64,000 nucleotides of DNA. Source: Acidimicrobiia bacterium (GTDB taxonomy: Bacteria; Actinomycetota; Acidimicrobiia; Spongiisociales; UBA5794). Under the pieces are notes generated by a model. The model did not search any database. It was not told the DNA's origin and worked only from the letters and a program-made list of their open reading frames with translations. The stretch spans positions 372,001 to 436,000 of the forward strand of contig JAWKJB010000001.1 in NCBI GenBank assembly GCA_041393965.1. The letters run 5' to 3'. A program made the position numbers and the translations under genes. Positions within the stretch are counted from its first letter, which is position 1. Every line of letters starts with the position of its first letter. Positions 61,156-64,000 of the stretch are shown here, in pieces.

Positions 61156-62055
61156 TCACCGTTCCATGGCTTCGTCGGCGAGGAAGTGATCCGAGGGAGC
61201 CGAGAGGTTCCGAAGGATCTCTTCGGAGGCGGCCGGCATGTGGTAGGTCTCGGCGTCCGAAGGGAACGCGCCGCTTTCGACATCGTCGAAGAACGCGGTA
61301 ACCGCCGCGACGGCGTCGTCGGCGAGATGGGCGTACTGACGGACGAACTTGGGCAGGTACTCCCCGGCCCCGAGGCCGGTGACATCGTGGAACACAAGCA
61401 CCTGTCCGTCGCAATGGACCCCGGCGCCGATCCCGATCGTCGGGATCGACAGCTCCTCCGTCACGATCTGTGCGACGATATCGGGCACGCCTTCGAGCAC
61501 GATCGAAAACACCCCGGCATCCTCAAGCGCCCTCGCATCCGAGATCAGCTCGTAGGCCGCCTGAGCCTCCTTGCCCTGCACTCGGTAGCCACCCATCGCG
61601 TGAACCGACTGAGGCGTCAGTCCCAGGTGTCCCATCACCGGGATCTCCGCATCGAGCACCGCTCCGATCATCGGGAGCCGTTTGCGTCCACCCTCAAGTT
61701 TGACCGCGCCAGCACCCCCTTCACGAATGAACCGTCCCGCATTGGCAACAGTTTCCTCCGGCGTGGAGTGATACGACAGCCACGGCATATCGCCCACGAT
61801 GAGCGCACGCGGCTCGGCCCTGCTGACCGCGGCCGTGTGATGGACCATCACATCGACGGACACCGCGAGGGTATCGCTATGACCGAGCACGACATTGGCC
61901 ACCGAGTCCCCGACGAGGATGATGTCGGCACCCGCACGGTCTGCGATCCGTGCCGTCGGCGCGTCGTAGGCCGTGATCATCTTGAGCTTGGCGCCACCCT
62001 TGCGCGCGGCCACGCTCGGAGCCGACATCGGCTTGCGTTCGTTGTTCCCAGACAT
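61156..62055 (-). CDS. panB: 3-methyl-2-oxobutanoate hydroxymethyltransferase
   Basis: 299 residues, the first enzyme of pantothenate synthesis, which transfers a hydroxymethyl group from methylene-tetrahydrofolate to 2-oxoisovalerate. TAYDAPTARIADRAGADIILVGDS, VVLGHSDTLAVSVDVM, VGDMPWLSY, AVKLEGG and GIGAGVHCDGQVLVFHD are all present (cited in parts). The C-terminal about 35 residues extend past the usual 260-270. Confidence 0.95.
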   Translation of the reverse strand: MSGNNERKPMSAPSVAARKGGAKLKMITAYDAPTARIADRAGADIILVGDSVANVVLGHSDTLAVSVDVMVHHTAAVSRAEPRALIVGDMPWLSYHSTPEETVANAGRFIREGGAGAVKLEGGRKRLPMIGAVLDAEIPVMGHLGLTPQSVHAMGGYRVQGKEAQAAYELISDARALEDAGVFSIVLEGVPDIVAQIVTEELSIPTIGIGAGVHCDGQVLVFHDVTGLGAGEYLPKFVRQYAHLADDAVAAVTAFFDDVESGAFPSDAETYHMPAASEEILRNLSAPSDHFLADEAMER

Positions 62056-62151
62056 CGATCGATCCTTTCTCCCCGCCGCTGCGGGTCGGGGGACACCACC
62101 ATGGTAACCATCGGGCTATGCGCCTGCAGCGGCGCACCGTATGCTGTTGCC

Positions 62152-62631
62152 ATGGCACGCAAAGACATCACCATGACCGACGCCGAGATCCAGCAGTTTC
62201 TCTCCGAGGGTCGCAAGATCCTGCAACTCGCCACGCTGGGCAAGGACGGGGCACCCCACCTGGCACCCATGTGGTATGCGGTCGACGACGGCCGAATCGT
62301 GTTCCGGTCGTTCACCAAGTCGCAGAAGATCGTCAACCTTGCTCGAGACCCGAGGCTGTCGGTTCTCGTCGAAGAGGGTGATGCCTACAGCGAGCTCCGC
62401 GGCGTCATGATCCGGGGCACCGCGTCCCTCGTCACCGACCCCGACTATGTGCTCGCCTTGTACGGGAGGCTCTCGGCTCGATACCCGATGGTCGGATCAG
62501 AACCGGTGTCGCTCAGCGACGACGAACTACGCGAGACCTTCGGGGGTCACGCGACCAAGAACACGGCCGTGATCGTCGAACCCCACACGGTCGCCTCGTG
62601 GGATCACACGAAGCTCGGCGGCCAATACTGA
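62152..62631 (+). CDS. PPOX-class (pyridoxamine 5'-phosphate oxidase-like) F420 or flavin protein
   Basis: 159 residues of the split-barrel fold. ILQLATLGKDGAPHLAPMWYAVDDGRIVFRS in pieces, VNLARDPRLSVLVEEG and RGVMIRGTASLVTD are typical of actinobacterial PPOX-family proteins that bind F420 or FMN. The start at 62152 has only a weak Shine-Dalgarno sequence. No partner genes suggest the substrate. Single gene between panB and the PadR gene. Confidence 0.8.
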   Translation: MARKDITMTDAEIQQFLSEGRKILQLATLGKDGAPHLAPMWYAVDDGRIVFRSFTKSQKIVNLARDPRLSVLVEEGDAYSELRGVMIRGTASLVTDPDYVLALYGRLSARYPMVGSEPVSLSDDELRETFGGHATKNTAVIVEPHTVASWDHTKLGGQY

Positions 62632-62713
62632 CACGCACCCGTGTGCCGTTCTGTGGGCTGAGACCGACCTTTTTGTCGAACGCGAACCCTGGGTACGCGG
62701 GTTTTTCGCGTTC

Positions 62714-62753
62714 TATATCGAAACGATATACAATCGTGTATCGATTCGATATA
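62714..62753. promoter_or_regulatory. two TATATCG-N3-CGATATA operators
   Basis: A perfect 17-bp palindrome, TATATCG-AAA-CGATATA (62714-62730), is followed 23 bp downstream (centre to centre) by TGTATCG-ATT-CGATATA (62737-62753). Both lie immediately ahead of the PadR start at 62765. PadR-type regulators bind such AT-rich dyads, so this is probably an autoregulatory site that also governs the downstream ino1. Confidence 0.7.
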
Positions 62754-62764
62754 CTGGCGGCATC

Positions 62765-63283
62765 GTGTTGGACTTCGCCATTCTCGGCCTGCTCATCGAA
62801 CACCCGCGACACGGGTACGAAATAAAGCGCTCCCTTGCCCAGCTCGGGTTCTGGACGGTCTCGTTCGGCTCGCTGTACCCGGCGCTGCGTCGACTCGACA
62901 AACGCGGTGCGATCCAAGCGACCGAAGGAACCGGCCGGCGCAAGGCATATGCCATCACCGCCGACGGGCGTGACCTCTTCGACTCCCTCCTCACCGCGGA
63001 TCCCGACGCGTCCGAGACCGATCGTGCCTTCCAGATCAGGCTCGCCTTCCTCTCACAGCTCCCCCAGTCGCAGCGCAGCCGCGTGCTCGAACACCGAAGG
63101 GCCAAGGTCGCGTCCCAACTCAAGGCCGCCAGAGAAATCGTCGTCGAAGCGCGCACCACATCACAGAACCAGGACCGGTATCGCCTTGCCCTCATGGAGC
63201 ATGCGATGCGGTCCATCGAAGCAGACATGGCCTGGCTGGACGGACTGATCGCCAGCGAACGCCGAGTCGGCCTGAGTACCTGA
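62765..63283 (+). CDS. PadR-family transcriptional regulator
   Basis: 172 residues from GTG at 62765. The winged HTH at the N-terminus (LDFAILGLLIEHPRHGYEIKRSL and SFGSLYPALRRLDKRGAI in parts) is followed by a coiled-coil dimer domain (AKVASQLKAAREIVVEART). Two copies of a dyad lie just upstream, so autoregulation is likely. It precedes ino1 by 22 nt on the same strand, so it and ino1 are probably co-transcribed. Confidence 0.9.
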   Translation: MLDFAILGLLIEHPRHGYEIKRSLAQLGFWTVSFGSLYPALRRLDKRGAIQATEGTGRRKAYAITADGRDLFDSLLTADPDASETDRAFQIRLAFLSQLPQSQRSRVLEHRRAKVASQLKAAREIVVEARTTSQNQDRYRLALMEHAMRSIEADMAWLDGLIASERRVGLST

Positions 63284-63305
63284 ACATCCCCACAGGAGGG
63301 CATCC

Positions 63306-64000
63306 ATGTCCAAGATTCGAGTAGCCATCGCAGGGCTCGGGAACTGCGCGAACTCCCTCATCCAGGGTGTCGAGTACTACAAGGACGCCGATGCCGACCT
63401 CAAGATCCCCGGCCTCATGCATGTCCGGCTCGGTGACTACCACATCGGCGATGTCGAGTTCGTCGCGGCGTTCGATGTCGACGCCTCCAAGGTCGGCCAG
63501 GACATCGCGAAGGCCATGTGGGGCGGCCAGAACAACACCATCGAGTTCGCAACCGTTCCTGATCTGGGCGTCGAAGTGTTGCGCGGCCCGACCTACGACG
63601 GCCTCGGCCAGTACTACACCGGACAGGTCGAGGAGTCTCCGGCAGAGCCCGTCGATGTGGTTGCGGCACTCAGGGAGGCCCGCGCCGAGGTACTCGTGTC
63701 ATACCTCCCTGTCGGCTCGGAGGAGGCAACGAAGTTCTACGCCCAGGCAGCCATCGATGCAGGTTGCGCCTTCGTCAACGCCATTCCCGTCTTCATCGCC
63801 TCGGATCCTGCGTGGGCCCGCAGGTTTGTCGACGCCGGACTGCCGATCATCGGTGACGACATCAAGTCGCAGGTCGGGGCAACGATCGTGCACCGCCAGC
63901 TCGCACGCCTCTTCGAAGACCGTGGCGTGCGAATCGACAACACCTACCAGCTGAACTTCGGCGGCAACATGGACTTCATGAACATGCTTGAACGGGAGCG
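63306..64000 (+). CDS. ino1: inositol-3-phosphate synthase, 3' end cut by window edge
   Basis: About 231 codons of an open frame with no stop before the edge. ATG at 63306 follows AGGAGG. It converts glucose-6-phosphate to 1L-myo-inositol-3-phosphate using NAD. AGLGNCANSLIQGVEYY (NAD), SYLPVGSEEA, GDDIKSQVGATI and LNFGGNMDFMNMLER, cited in part, are typical of the bacterial/actinobacterial enzyme, used for mycothiol and phosphatidylinositol synthesis. Likely controlled by the PadR gene 22 nt upstream. Confidence 0.95.
   Translation, partial: MSKIRVAIAGLGNCANSLIQGVEYYKDADADLKIPGLMHVRLGDYHIGDVEFVAAFDVDASKVGQDIAKAMWGGQNNTIEFATVPDLGVEVLRGPTYDGLGQYYTGQVEESPAEPVDVVAALREARAEVLVSYLPVGSEEATKFYAQAAIDAGCAFVNAIPVFIASDPAWARRFVDAGLPIIGDDIKSQVGATIVHRQLARLFEDRGVRIDNTYQLNFGGNMDFMNMLERE

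Overview
This 64 kb window is high-GC bacterial DNA, densely packed with genes on both strands. It most likely comes from an actinobacterium of the Acidimicrobiia type. The clues are an rpsF-ssb-rpsR-rplI-dnaB cluster, a bacterial-type inositol-phosphate synthase, a Mycobacterium-like dCTP deaminase, long-chain acyl-CoA synthetases and lipoproteins with Thr-rich tethers. The placement is an inference from gene content. No rRNA is present and there is one intact tRNA. The left edge cuts an ABC ATPase gene and the right edge cuts the inositol-phosphate synthase gene.

Positions 1-7.9 kb hold an ABC-2 type exporter with an internally duplicated permease, DNA polymerase IV, a secreted SGNH hydrolase, an acyl-CoA synthetase and membrane proteins. 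Positions 7.9-30.8 kb form a catabolic island for nitrogenous compounds. It holds a DapA-family lyase, an MFS carrier, a GidA-like FAD enzyme with an ALDH7-type aldehyde dehydrogenase, a complete dipeptide/oligopeptide ABC importer, an atypical SDR, two GntR regulators and one RpiR regulator, a TPP enzyme with a GYD protein, and an amidase. A tightly coupled set follows: a KamA-family radical-SAM aminomutase, CoA-transferase A/B, a class III aminotransferase and a FAD amino-acid oxidase. Three of its promoters share a TTGTATCCA motif, one of them inside a perfect palindrome. The aminomutase keeps the 4Fe-4S and PLP machinery but lacks both aspartates that read the lysine side chain, so its substrate is probably not lysine.

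Positions 31.5-32.4 kb hold tRNA-Gly(CCC), a 5'-truncated PEP-utilising enzyme remnant and a decayed second tRNA-like copy. Positions 33.5-51.3 kb form a second island, for acyl-CoA catabolism. It has an orphan branched-chain-type binding protein divergent from a nine-gene, mostly 4-nt-overlapping operon: two Cys-less thiolase-like proteins, two DUF35 OB-fold partners, two enoyl-CoA hydratases, a beta-keto acid cleavage enzyme, TetR and a class III CoA-transferase. It converges with a second operon of three acyl-CoA dehydrogenases, an enoyl-CoA hydratase, an alcohol dehydrogenase and an amidohydrolase. A ligase and a TetR/thioesterase pair follow. Together these could activate an imported acid, beta-oxidise it and cleave it by a retro-aldol or acyl-exchange step.

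Positions 51.3-64 kb are mostly core functions: protein repair, stress protein, dCTP deaminase, YgfZ, replication and ribosomal proteins, PanB, and a PadR-controlled inositol-phosphate synthase.

Two sequence-level signals run through the window. The tetranucleotide ACGT is almost entirely missing: I found one copy. Exact heptamer tandem arrays that switch from CAG-type to CTG-type units sit directly behind the stop codons of several minus-strand genes at 52-61 kb.
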